Translations under genes and position numbers: made by a program | Origin: Candidatus Heimdallarchaeota archaeon | GTDB taxonomy: Archaea > Asgardarchaeota > Heimdallarchaeia > Hodarchaeales > S146-22 | Direction of reading: 5' to 3' | DNA: 6,918 nt | Assembly: GCA_015520535.1 (NCBI GenBank) | Contig: WAPZ01000295.1 | Span: forward strand, 1-6,918 | The notes under the pieces: model-generated | Databases searched by the model: none | Told to the model about the DNA's origin: nothing | What the model saw: only the letters and a program-made list of their open reading frames with translations | Shown: in pieces, positions 1 to 5,950 of the stretch | Position numbering within the stretch: position 1 is the first letter of the stretch | Layout: each line of letters starts with the position of its first letter

Positions 1-2
1 AT

Positions 3-248
3 ATTGGACATTATGTAACTATCAAAGTAACTATACTGGAATGGATGATTGAAGAAACTCAATCTTTTCTCAGATTATATCTTACCGATAAAAAACCGCA
101 AATCCGGTTAGTATTTCTGGATACTACCACGAAAGATCAAAAAAATGCTGAAAATTTTTTCATCAATGCCTTTAAGAAAAATAATTGGTATTTTAGAAAA
201 AAATATGTCAACGAATTAAATTCTCAAATTAATGCTGCAGCAAATTGA
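3..248 (+). CDS. Unrecognised protein, 3' end only (5' end outside window)
   Basis: This reading frame is open from the first complete codon at 3 to a TGA at 246-248, giving 81 C-terminal residues. An ATG at 45 exists, but the frame continues upstream of it without a stop (IGHYVTIKVTILEW precedes it), so this is more likely the tail of a longer gene. The visible part begins with alternating hydrophobic residues (YVTIKVTILEWMI), as in a beta strand running into a helix. It goes on with LYLTDKKPQIRLVFLD and ends in a basic, aromatic, polar tail (KKNNWYFRKKYVNELN). I see no membrane segment, metal motif or known domain, and assign no function. It converges on the polyproline gene at 341-799, with 92 bp between the stops. 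It is probably a real gene end; identity is unknown. Confidence 0.5.
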   Translation: MGHYVTIKVTILEWMIEETQSFLRLYLTDKKPQIRLVFLDTTTKDQKNAENFFINAFKKNNWYFRKKYVNELNSQINAAAN

Positions 249-340
249 TTGGATACCTATCCGATTTAGAAACGGCAGACCGATTAGATTAAATCTGACT
301 AGATAGATCAGAATTGAGTTGATGGATTGGTTCAATGATA

Positions 341-799
341 CTATTCTGACGCTTCAGCACGATCACGGAATTTTTTAAGCATACCATGCAATTCTGACAT
401 CATTTGAGAGCGTAAACTTGCACCTGAAGGTCGTGGCGCTGGAGCTGGTTTATTTGCTGGCGCTGAGGACGGAGGTGGAAGATTGGGACCAGAGACTCCA
501 GAAGAACTTGGGGGTGGAGGTAATCCCCCTCCAAATGGAGAGTTAGAGTTTGCACCTGGCGGTGGCGGCAAGCCAGATGGTGTACTAACAGAAGAAAGTG
601 ACGGTCCTGCGGAGGGAGCTGAAATTGCTTTCTTTTCTAATTCTTCTACTTGTTTTGTTAATTTTGTGACCTTGACATCAAGTTCTTCAATAATTGCTGC
701 CATATCTAGCATCATTTGAAACAACTTATTAGTTAGTTGTAATAAGACTTCAGTCTTTCTAACACGCTTGTCTTTGAAAAAATCATCTAATGCTTCCAT
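341..799 (-). CDS. Coiled-coil/polyproline protein with WH2-like tail (candidate actin or profilin regulator)
   Basis: A 152-residue protein with an ATG start at 799 and three parts. Residues about 15-57 form a helix with an unbroken 3-4 heptad: L26, M30, M33, I37, L40, V44, L47, V51, L54. This predicts an oligomerising coiled coil. Residues about 58-126 are a disordered Pro/Ser/Gly/Ala linker with three clusters, LPPPP (77-81), LPPPP (94-97 plus L93) and LPPP (107-110), then an APAP run. Residues 129-147 are an amphipathic basic helix (LRSQMMSEL then LKKFRDR) recalling the R-x-x-L-L-x-x-I...LKK pattern of actin-binding WH2 motifs, about two residues short. In eukaryotes a short coiled coil plus proline-rich region occurs in WASH subunit CCDC53, and a similar helix in WAVE subunit BRK1; LPPPP suits profilin or EVH1 domains. 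That resemblance is architectural and is my inference. There is no signal peptide or membrane segment. It stands alone, divergent from archease. The reading frame is secure; the function is a hypothesis. Confidence 0.85.
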   Translation of the reverse strand: MEALDDFFKDKRVRKTEVLLQLTNKLFQMMLDMAAIIEELDVKVTKLTKQVEELEKKAISAPSAGPSLSSVSTPSGLPPPPGANSNSPFGGGLPPPPSSSGVSGPNLPPPSSAPANKPAPAPRPSGASLRSQMMSELHGMLKKFRDRAEASE

Positions 800-848
800 A
801 GTCTAACAACTCATCTTCTACAGATTTCCTCGTTTATACTTAATGATT

Positions 849-867
849 CCATATTTAAAAATATTGG
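849..867 (-). promoter_or_regulatory. TATA-like imperfect dyad upstream of polyproline gene
   Basis: On the plus strand this reads CCATATTTAAAAATATTGG. The two ends are an imperfect inverted repeat (CCATATTT against AAATATTGG) around an AT core. On the minus strand it contains TTTTTAAATA, a plausible archaeal TATA box 52-64 nt before the ATG at 799. The symmetry could also be a repressor site overlapping the promoter. The evidence is pattern only. Confidence 0.3.
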
Positions 868-956
868 GGATTAAAGCACCGAATATTGTCAAGAACACAT
901 TTTTAAAAGCGCCAAATAACTGGAACACACTAAGATTGTTTTGAAAAGATGACGGC

Positions 957-976
957 ATAATATAGAGATAAATTTA
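957..976 (+). promoter_or_regulatory. Candidate TATA region for archease operon
   Basis: An AT-rich stretch with TATA-like hexamers (ATAATATAG and GATAAATTTA) lies about 48-67 nt before the archease start, preceded by a purine run GAAAAG at 943-948 that could serve as a BRE-like element. A start of transcription about 25 nt downstream would leave a short leader carrying the GGTGA site at 1014-1018. No experimental signal can be read from sequence, so this is tentative. Confidence 0.3.
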
Positions 977-1013
977 CAACGTCAGTTTTTTGCTGGAAAA
1001 ATAGGTTTTTGAT

Positions 1014-1018
1014 GGTGA
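1014..1018 (+). promoter_or_regulatory. Shine-Dalgarno GGTGA that fixes archease start
   Basis: GGTGA matches the GGAGGTGAT complement of the 16S 3' end and sits 5 nt before the ATG at 1024. The competing ATG at 1012 and TTG at 1009 overlap or precede this site and have no such element, so translation most likely starts at 1024. Confidence 0.6.
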
Positions 1019-1023
1019 CAAAA

Positions 1024-1458
1024 ATGTCTTTTGAATACCTTGAAGACGAAGTAACAGCTGATATTGCTTTTCGTGCGCGCGGCAAAACGCTTAATGAGTT
1101 GTTTGCCAGTGCCGCATTAGCAGTTTCATCAACAATGGTAGATTTTGATACCTTGGAAGAAACAACCCACTACACGTTTACCATTGAATCCGACGATTTA
1201 GAAATGTTGCTGTTCAAGTGGCTAGGAGAATTAATAGCACAAAAGGATATTGATGGAATGGTGTTCAAACGTTTCGATGTCAATATCCAAAAAACGAATG
1301 ACGGACGCTACCGTTTAACAGCAAAAGCCTGGGGTGAACCTTTAGATATTGAAAAACATCAATTTGGCCACGACGTAAAAGCAGTAACGCTGCACCGTTT
1401 TTATGTAAAACAGTTACCGTCAGGTGAATGGGAAGCTTTTGTTATTTTGGATATCTAG
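1024..1458 (+). CDS. Archease (RtcB tRNA-ligase cofactor protein)
   Basis: A 144-residue archease, the usual length for the family. Archease is a small metal-binding protein that helps RtcB, the 3'-phosphate RNA ligase, become guanylylated and turn over while joining tRNA exons in the cytoplasm. The N-terminus carries the family signature as YLEDEVTADIAFRARGKTL, with the key Asp at residue 13. The C-terminus carries DVKAVTLHRF and then GEWEAFVILDI, with the conserved Asp at 143; these two aspartates are the expected metal ligands. The middle segment, LEMLLFKWLGELI, matches the family's core helix. The start at 1024 is chosen because of the GGTGA 5 nt upstream and because it gives the normal short N-terminus; the frame can also open at 1012 or 1009. 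No rtcB is in the window. It appears to lead the plus-strand gene string. Identification is firm. Confidence 0.93.
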   Translation: MSFEYLEDEVTADIAFRARGKTLNELFASAALAVSSTMVDFDTLEETTHYTFTIESDDLEMLLFKWLGELIAQKDIDGMVFKRFDVNIQKTNDGRYRLTAKAWGEPLDIEKHQFGHDVKAVTLHRFYVKQLPSGEWEAFVILDI

Positions 1459-1514
1459 CATATAGGTAGTGAAAAACTACTCAACAGCAAATGCTACAAT
1501 TGTGAAGTACTCAT

Positions 1515-1519
1515 GGTGG
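1515..1519 (+). promoter_or_regulatory. Shine-Dalgarno GGTGG favouring the acyltransferase ATG start
   Basis: GGTGG lies 6 nt before the ATG at 1526 and resembles the site used by archease. The in-frame GTG at 1469, 10 nt after the archease stop, has only GGT close upstream. This favours the shorter protein, but translational coupling from the GTG cannot be excluded. Confidence 0.4.
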
Positions 1520-1525
1520 CTTATT

Positions 1526-2275
1526 ATGTATGCAAAAGATTGGAAGAAAAAAAGGATAAAAACAAAAAAAATGCTTCATGCATATTTTATTATACCAATG
1601 ATTATTCTGTTTAAGCTCTTTTACAAAATCAAGGTTTATGGGCGAGAAAATATTCCCCGAAGTGGAAAATTCATAATTATGGCAAATCATCTCTCACATT
1701 TAGATTCTTTTTTAATCGGATATGCGGTTTTTTGGAGAAATCCGCGACCACTATTTTATCCCGCTGATGCAAAGCTCTGGAAATTACCTTTGTTTAGACC
1801 TATACTAGTAGGAATGAACACTATTCCCATTTTCAAAGGAAAAAAAGATATAAACACAATTAAATTTGCTATAAAAGTGGTCAATTCCGGGAATGGTATG
1901 CTCTATTATCCTGAAGGTGCACGAAGGAAAAAACCATATCCCCCACTCCAACCCGGAAGACTAGGCGCAGGCTGGATCGCACATGCTACAAGAGCACCAA
2001 TCATACCTTGTTTCATTAAAAATGTAGAAAAAGCCATGCCAGTAGGAAAGGGCTTTCGTCTTGGTGGTGGACCACGAAGAATTACCTTAATAGTAAAGTT
2101 TGGAAAACCATTAGACTTACGGAAATATTATAAGTCGCCAGAAAGTAAAGAAACCTCAATAAAAATTGTCGAAGAAATTATGACAGCCATTCAACGACTT
2201 GGCGGTATTAAGGACGAAGATTATCCAAACAAAGTTTTAGCGGGGAAAAAAGAAAATAAAGAGCCAATAGGATGA
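1526..2275 (+). CDS. PlsC/LPLAT-family lysophospholipid acyltransferase
   Basis: A 249-residue member of the PlsC/LPLAT superfamily, which moves an acyl group onto a lysophospholipid such as 1-acyl-glycerol-3-phosphate at the membrane surface. Motif I, NHLSHLD, is at 54-60 with the catalytic pair His55 and Asp60. Motif II is GMNTIPIFKGKKD at about 96-108. Motif III is YYPEGARRKK at 127-136, the usual P-E-G-T with Thr replaced by Ala. Motif IV is APIIPCFIKN at 157-166. A hydrophobic stretch at about 17-32 (FIIPMIILFKLFY) could anchor the protein in the membrane, and the N-terminus is very basic. The start at 1526 has a GGTGG site; a GTG at 1469 would add 19 residues. The stop overlaps the next gene by 4 nt (ATGA). 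PlsC enzymes are typical of bacteria and eukaryotes, so one here is notable. The exact acceptor is unknown. Confidence 0.9.
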   Translation: MYAKDWKKKRIKTKKMLHAYFIIPMIILFKLFYKIKVYGRENIPRSGKFIIMANHLSHLDSFLIGYAVFWRNPRPLFYPADAKLWKLPLFRPILVGMNTIPIFKGKKDINTIKFAIKVVNSGNGMLYYPEGARRKKPYPPLQPGRLGAGWIAHATRAPIIPCFIKNVEKAMPVGKGFRLGGGPRRITLIVKFGKPLDLRKYYKSPESKETSIKIVEEIMTAIQRLGGIKDEDYPNKVLAGKKENKEPIG

Positions 2276-3450
2276 GCGTGAATAAAATGGGTCGTTATAT
2301 CTCGAAAGAAAAACTAGAACAGATCTTTGAGGCTTTTAATAACCTTAAGATCGATTATTATTTTTTGATGGATAGTGAAAGAACAAGAAACGTCAACATT
2401 CGTTATCTTTCAGGCCACATAGAAGATGCCGCAATCATTTTAGACATTAAAAATCAAGAAACCATTTTAATTCCATGGGATGTGAATTTAGCACAGGATA
2501 TGGCAGAGGTTTCAAAAATTATCAATTGGATTGAGTTATATCCTTCTGTTAGAGGTGCTAAACTTTATAGTGCGGTATTAAGAGACGTTATTCAAGAAAA
2601 TAAAGATACGAACCCAACTGTGGCACTTTCCTATTATACACCTGTAGGAGTTGCCAACTTATTTAAAGAAGAACTTTCAAACGCAACATTTGTAACAAAT
2701 ATGGCGTTGTATGATAAAATAATAGATCAAGAACGCGCTGTAAAAACTAAAACTGAATTAAAAATTTTTAAAGAAGCCTTTGAGCAAACAAAAATCCTTA
2801 GAAAACGAATAGTTGAGTTTGCTGCTGAAAAGGATAAATTCACGGAAAAAGAATTAGCATTATTTGTAGAACTTGAAGCCCGAAAATTGGGAGCTGAAAA
2901 ACAAAGCTTTGAAGCCATTGTTGCCGGAAAAAGTCGATCTTGGCAGATACATGCCTATCCACGAGCCTCTGAAAAGCATATTTTCAATGAAGATGGACTG
3001 GCACTTATTGACTTTGGCATTCAATGGAAGGGGCTGGCGACTGATGTCACTATTCCCTTTATTTTTGGGTCGTTAACCGCCGAAAAGAAAAAAGTTCGCG
3101 ATACCTTAGAAGAAGCATATAATTTAGCGTTAGACACAGTAGTAGAAGGAGATCCGACATGGAAAACTCATGAAACCGTCTCAAATTTTTTAAATGGACA
3201 TGGTTATTCCTTTCCACATGCGTTAGGTCATGGACTTGGCTTAGAGGTGCACGATGCTCCGTACATCGGAAGAAAACCGAAGACAAAAGATGACCCGGAA
3301 TTTTACTTTGAACGAGGAATGGTCTTTACCATCGAACCGGGCATTTATGTTAAAAATCTTGGCGGATTGAGAATAGAAAATGACTTTATTCTTAATGAAA
3401 ATGGAAAACTTCAATGTATGACGGATGCAGATTTCGTTCATATCTCCTAA
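2272..3450 (+). CDS. M24-family Xaa-Pro peptidase (aminopeptidase P or prolidase type)
   Basis: A 392-residue cytoplasmic metallopeptidase with an N-terminal creatinase-like domain (about 10-150) and a C-terminal pita-bread domain (about 160-392). All five M24 metal ligands are visible: Asp247 in LIDFG, Asp258 in ATDVT, His320 in LGHGLGLEVHD, Glu355 in FTIEPGIYV and Glu369 in LRIEND. His227 (QIHAYP) and His327 (EVHD) are the expected active-site histidines. The family cleaves the bond before proline in peptides, or Xaa-Pro dipeptides, using two Mn, Co or Zn ions; sequence alone does not settle which substrate. The ATG at 2272 overlaps the acyltransferase stop as ATGA, which suggests translational coupling. 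An ATG at 2287 is a possible later start, since conservation begins near residue 8. There is no signal peptide. The family call is firm. Confidence 0.93.
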   Translation: MSVNKMGRYISKEKLEQIFEAFNNLKIDYYFLMDSERTRNVNIRYLSGHIEDAAIILDIKNQETILIPWDVNLAQDMAEVSKIINWIELYPSVRGAKLYSAVLRDVIQENKDTNPTVALSYYTPVGVANLFKEELSNATFVTNMALYDKIIDQERAVKTKTELKIFKEAFEQTKILRKRIVEFAAEKDKFTEKELALFVELEARKLGAEKQSFEAIVAGKSRSWQIHAYPRASEKHIFNEDGLALIDFGIQWKGLATDVTIPFIFGSLTAEKKKVRDTLEEAYNLALDTVVEGDPTWKTHETVSNFLNGHGYSFPHALGHGLGLEVHDAPYIGRKPKTKDDPEFYFERGMVFTIEPGIYVKNLGGLRIENDFILNENGKLQCMTDADFVHIS

Positions 3451-3475
3451 TTTGTATCTTGTGGCGTGAGCATGA

Positions 3476-4063
3476 ATGAGCATGTGGCGTTTTGATTTAT
3501 TAGCCGAAAAAAATCATTGGCGCACAAAACTTGCCGAACAAATCGCTGCTGACGTAGCATCAGAAAAATTAGATCTTATCGTCAAGCGTCCACACGAGTG
3601 GAAAACTTACATTCGATATAAAGAAACACCAATTGCCCGTTTCCTAGATAAATATCATCAAACACTGGATTTTTTTGCCTTATGGCCAAAATCTCTAATC
3701 ACAGCTCATGAACAAACCGATGATCTCATTGACGCTTTTTTTAAAAAAAGTGGTCTTAATTCCTATTTTGACAATAAAAATAAAGAAAACCGCCAAATTA
3801 TTTCAATTATGCGAGCTTACGGGTTAGAAGTAAAAAGTTTTATTGGAAAAACACCTTTAAATGAAACTAAATTTTTATTTTCGTCAAATCAACAACAACT
3901 CTTAAAGATATTAAAAGAAAATCCGCCAAGAATAGGCACTGCTACAATCGACTTAATAATCGCTATGGTGATTTTTACACCGCCGTTTCAAGCGTCAGTG
4001 AAATTTTATGACAAATCAGGAAAAATTATTCAGCAAGACGCCTTTTTAAAAATAGAAAAATAA
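3476..4063 (+). CDS. Unrecognised 195-residue protein
   Basis: I do not recognise this family. The protein is soluble-looking and basic to neutral, without a signal peptide, cysteine motif or clear membrane helix. The first half is rich in Trp, His and charged residues (MSMWRFDLLA, WRTKLAEQIAADV, KRPHEWKTYIRYK). It then has an aromatic stretch, FFALWPKSL at 66-74, followed by HEQTDDLIDAFF. The second half includes a hydrophobic run at about 158-170 (IDLIIAMVIFTPP) and ends as a beta hairpin-like tail (SVKFYDKSGKIIQQDAFLKIEK). It begins 25 nt after the peptidase stop on the same strand, so it is probably the last gene of that string. The ATG at 3476 has GTGA 6 nt upstream; an ATG at 3482 is also possible. 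Codon use resembles its neighbours, so it is likely a real gene of unknown role. Confidence 0.75.
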   Translation: MSMWRFDLLAEKNHWRTKLAEQIAADVASEKLDLIVKRPHEWKTYIRYKETPIARFLDKYHQTLDFFALWPKSLITAHEQTDDLIDAFFKKSGLNSYFDNKNKENRQIISIMRAYGLEVKSFIGKTPLNETKFLFSSNQQQLLKILKENPPRIGTATIDLIIAMVIFTPPFQASVKFYDKSGKIIQQDAFLKIEK

Positions 4064-4078
4064 GAAAAGGACAAAAAA
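4043..4078 (-). terminator. U-tract terminator of the suf transcript
   Basis: Read on the minus strand just past the sufU stop, the sequence becomes T-rich: TTTTTT at 4078-4073, then TTTT, then TTTTT runs down to about 4043. Archaeal RNA polymerase ends transcripts at such U-tracts without a hairpin. The tract begins 20 nt after the stop and runs into the 3' end of the convergent gene. Confidence 0.5.
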
Positions 4079-4097
4079 CAGAGCACAAGTCAACTGT

Positions 4098-4535
4098 TTA
4101 GTCTTCTGTTTCGGTTTCGGGCTCCGCGTTTGATAGTGATTCTTCCCTTTTCTTTTTCCATTCTAAAACACATAACTTTACCGCTTTTAATGACAACGTC
4201 GCACATTTTATCCGTGCGGGAGAAACTTCTAAATCTAACATTTCTTTGAGCAAATCTAACACAAAATCGCGATCCAATGATTCTAATTCGTCAATTTTCT
4301 TTCCTTTGATGTTTTCTGTCACTAAAGATGCAGAGACTTTGGAAATGACACAGCCATGTCCCGTAAATTTGACGTCTTTTACTTTATTTTCTTCGTCTAA
4401 TTTGATAAAAAGATCAATGACGTCACCACAACTCGTATTGGCATCATGGGCATGTAAGTCTGCGTCGGGCATTTCTCCATAGTTAAATGGGTTGCGGTAA
4501 ATTTGGACGATGATATCTCGATACATACTACTCAA
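4098..4535 (-). CDS. sufU: SufU/IscU-type Fe-S scaffold or sulfur-transfer protein
   Basis: A 145-residue SufU/IscU-fold protein that receives sulfur from SufS, or holds a nascent Fe-S cluster or zinc. The three family cysteines are present: Cys36 in TSCGD (with Asp38), Cys62 in GHGCVISKVSAS and Cys111 in RIKCATLSL. The residue before the third cysteine is Lys, as in SufU, where IscU has His. From memory, the spacing between second and third cysteine (49) is closer to IscU (about 43) than to Bacillus SufU (about 62), so it is a SufU-like protein lacking most of the SufU insert. The last 15 residues are an acidic tail. The start is TTG at 4535, supported by GAGGTG 7 nt upstream; an ATG at 4526 is the alternative. 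It follows sufS by 41 nt on the same strand, so it is very likely co-transcribed with its sulfur donor. Confidence 0.9.
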   Translation of the reverse strand: MSSMYRDIIVQIYRNPFNYGEMPDADLHAHDANTSCGDVIDLFIKLDEENKVKDVKFTGHGCVISKVSASLVTENIKGKKIDELESLDRDFVLDLLKEMLDLEVSPARIKCATLSLKAVKLCVLEWKKKREESLSNAEPETETED

Positions 4536-4542
4536 GTTACTC

Positions 4543-4548
4543 CACCTC
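4543..4548 (-). promoter_or_regulatory. Shine-Dalgarno GAGGTG that supports a TTG start for sufU
   Basis: GAGGTG is a six-base match to the anti-Shine-Dalgarno sequence. It sits 7 nt before TTG at 4535 but 16 nt before the first ATG at 4526, which is too far. This spacing favours the TTG start. Confidence 0.55.
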
Positions 4549-4576
4549 TAACAAGGCTTGAAATTGCATTTTGCTT

Positions 4577-5830
4577 TCATTTTAGTCCGAATAATTCTAA
4601 CGCTCGATTCAAGGCGTCAACAAGAACATCGATTTCACTTCGTGTATTATACACATACATGCTGGCGCGAGCGGTGGCATTGATTCCAAAGCGTTCTAAT
4701 AATGGTTGTGCACAGTGATGGCCAGAACGCACGGCAATGCCCTCTTCATTTAAAATTGAGGCAATATCATGGGGATGAATGTCACCTAAGGTAAAAGAAA
4801 TAACACCACCTTTTTTACTGGCATCCTTTGGTCCTATAATGTTAATGTGTGGAATGTCCGACATTTTTTCTAAGGCATATTCAGTAAGATATTTTTCATG
4901 GGCACGAACTTTTTCCATACCTAAAGAACTTAAGTAATCGACTGCTGCACCAAGACCGATGGCACCAGCAATATTTGGTGTCCCTGCCTCAAATTTCCAT
5001 GGGAGATCATTAAAGGTAGTTTTATCTAGATGCACCTCTTTAATCATATCGCCACCGCCTAAAAAGGGTGGCATTTCTAAAAGGATGTCTTTCTTTCCAT
5101 ATAACACGCCAATACCCGTAGGTCCCATCATTTTATGGCCAGAAAAAGCTAAAAAGTCGCATCCCAACTCTTGAACGTCGACCGGAAGATGTGGAACGCC
5201 TTGAGCACCATCAACTAGAACTAACGCCCCAACTTCATGCGCCTGTTTGACAATTCGTTTTACATCATTTATAGTTCCCAAAACATTAGACATCAAGGTT
5301 ACAGTAACCAATTTTGTGTTTTCATTAATCAATTGACTCATGTTCTCGTAATCCAATAATCCATCCTCTGTGACGTCAGCATACACCAGATCAATGCCTT
5401 TCAAATCACGGATGAATTGCCACGGAACTATATTTGAATGGTGTTCCATCACGGTAGAAACGACACGATCGCCTTTCTGAAGGGTATGCAATCCCCATGT
5501 ATAGGCAACTAGATTTATAGCTTCGGTAGCATTGCGAACAAAAATGATTTCTTCCGCACTTTTTGCATTGATAAAATTAGTAACCTTTTGTCGTGCTTCT
5601 TCATGCATGTCGGTGGCTTCAGCACTCAATTCATGGATGCCACGATGAATATTGGCATTGTAATGAGAATAGAAATTATTTAGCGTTTCAATCACAATTT
5701 TTGGTTTTTGAGAAGTAGCGGCATTATCCAAATAGACAAGAGGTTTACCTTTTACTTTTCTATTCAAAATAGGAAAATCTTTTCTTATTTTGAGCGTTTC
5801 TTCTTCCATTTTTTCGACGTCTTCTAGCAT
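4577..5830 (-). CDS. sufS: SufS-type cysteine desulfurase
   Basis: A 417-residue PLP enzyme of the group II (SufS/CsdA) desulfurases. It turns cysteine into alanine and leaves a persulfide on its own cysteine, which feeds the SUF Fe-S assembly machine in the cytoplasm. Key sites are all visible: YLDNAATSQKP at the N-terminus, His130 in MEHHSNIVPW stacking on PLP, Asp207 and Gln210 in VDGAQG, the PLP-binding Lys233 in FSGHKMMGP, and the catalytic Cys373 in RSGHHCAQPL. This short loop around the cysteine is the SufS form rather than the longer IscS/NifS loop. Length is normal for SufS. I chose ATG 5830, with AGGATG upstream; the frame also opens at GTG 5839 and ATG 5809. The next gene is its usual partner sufU, and sufC lies upstream. 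Identification is firm. Confidence 0.96.
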   Translation of the reverse strand: MLEDVEKMEEETLKIRKDFPILNRKVKGKPLVYLDNAATSQKPKIVIETLNNFYSHYNANIHRGIHELSAEATDMHEEARQKVTNFINAKSAEEIIFVRNATEAINLVAYTWGLHTLQKGDRVVSTVMEHHSNIVPWQFIRDLKGIDLVYADVTEDGLLDYENMSQLINENTKLVTVTLMSNVLGTINDVKRIVKQAHEVGALVLVDGAQGVPHLPVDVQELGCDFLAFSGHKMMGPTGIGVLYGKKDILLEMPPFLGGGDMIKEVHLDKTTFNDLPWKFEAGTPNIAGAIGLGAAVDYLSSLGMEKVRAHEKYLTEYALEKMSDIPHINIIGPKDASKKGGVISFTLGDIHPHDIASILNEEGIAVRSGHHCAQPLLERFGINATARASMYVYNTRSEIDVLVDALNRALELFGLK

Positions 5831-5850
5831 TAACAACACATCCTATCATT

Positions 5851-5859
5851 AATATAAAT
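5851..5859 (-). promoter_or_regulatory. Candidate TATA box for sufS-sufU
   Basis: On the minus strand this reads ATTTATATT, a good archaeal TATA-like sequence centred about 25 nt before the ATG at 5830. The usual TATA-to-start distance would place transcription start at or next to that ATG, giving a leaderless or nearly leaderless message. Together with the terminator behind sufC, it suggests that sufS and sufU have their own promoter. Confidence 0.4.
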
Positions 5860-5926
5860 GAGCCGATCTATTTTTTTCTTAGTTGGTGGCATTTTTCTAC
5901 AACCCGATATATCCATGAATCCGAAG

Positions 5927-5939
5927 AAAAAATAAAAAA
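5927..5939 (-). terminator. U-tract terminator behind sufC
   Basis: On the minus strand, T6-A-T6 begins 11 nt after the sufC stop. This is a strong match to the hairpin-free U-tract terminators of archaea and would end or attenuate the sufC transcript before sufS. Confidence 0.55.
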
Positions 5940-5950
5940 TATTAATGTTT

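Larger units (their letters stand above)
800..1023. promoter_or_regulatory. Divergent intergenic promoter region between polyproline gene and archease
   Basis: These 224 bp separate the two divergent genes and hold no open frame of note. For the minus gene there are two TATA-like candidates: TATTTTTAAATAT at 851-863, and GTATAAACG at about 832-840. The first would put transcription start roughly 30 nt before the ATG at 799. For archease, the AT-rich run ATAATATAGAGATAAATTTA at 957-976 lies about 50-65 nt before the ATG at 1024. It would give a leader of some 25-35 nt that includes the Shine-Dalgarno site. The assignments rest on base pattern and spacing only. Confidence 0.4.

Noticed and set aside
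249..340. Possible terminator hairpin (AGATT-A-AATCT at 286-296) between the two convergent genes
   Set aside because: The arms are only 5 bp, there is a 1-nt loop and no T-run follows on either strand; nothing supportable.
483..719. Plus-strand open frame rich in Gly, Glu and Pro across the polyproline gene
   Set aside because: It is the reverse reading of Pro/Ser codons; its composition follows from the minus-strand gene and it has no start context or domain.
2727..3483. Several minus-strand and shifted plus-strand frames of 63-80 codons within the M24 peptidase
   Set aside because: The peptidase frame holds all catalytic motifs over its full length; the others are Ser/Leu/Phe-rich shadows without start signals.
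5858..5935. 25-residue plus-strand ORF (MSRSIFFLVGGIFLQPD...) in the sufC-sufS gap
   Set aside because: It is a short hydrophobic peptide with no Shine-Dalgarno; the ATG lies on the sufS TATA box and the tail is the reverse of the sufC terminator, so chance is the better explanation.
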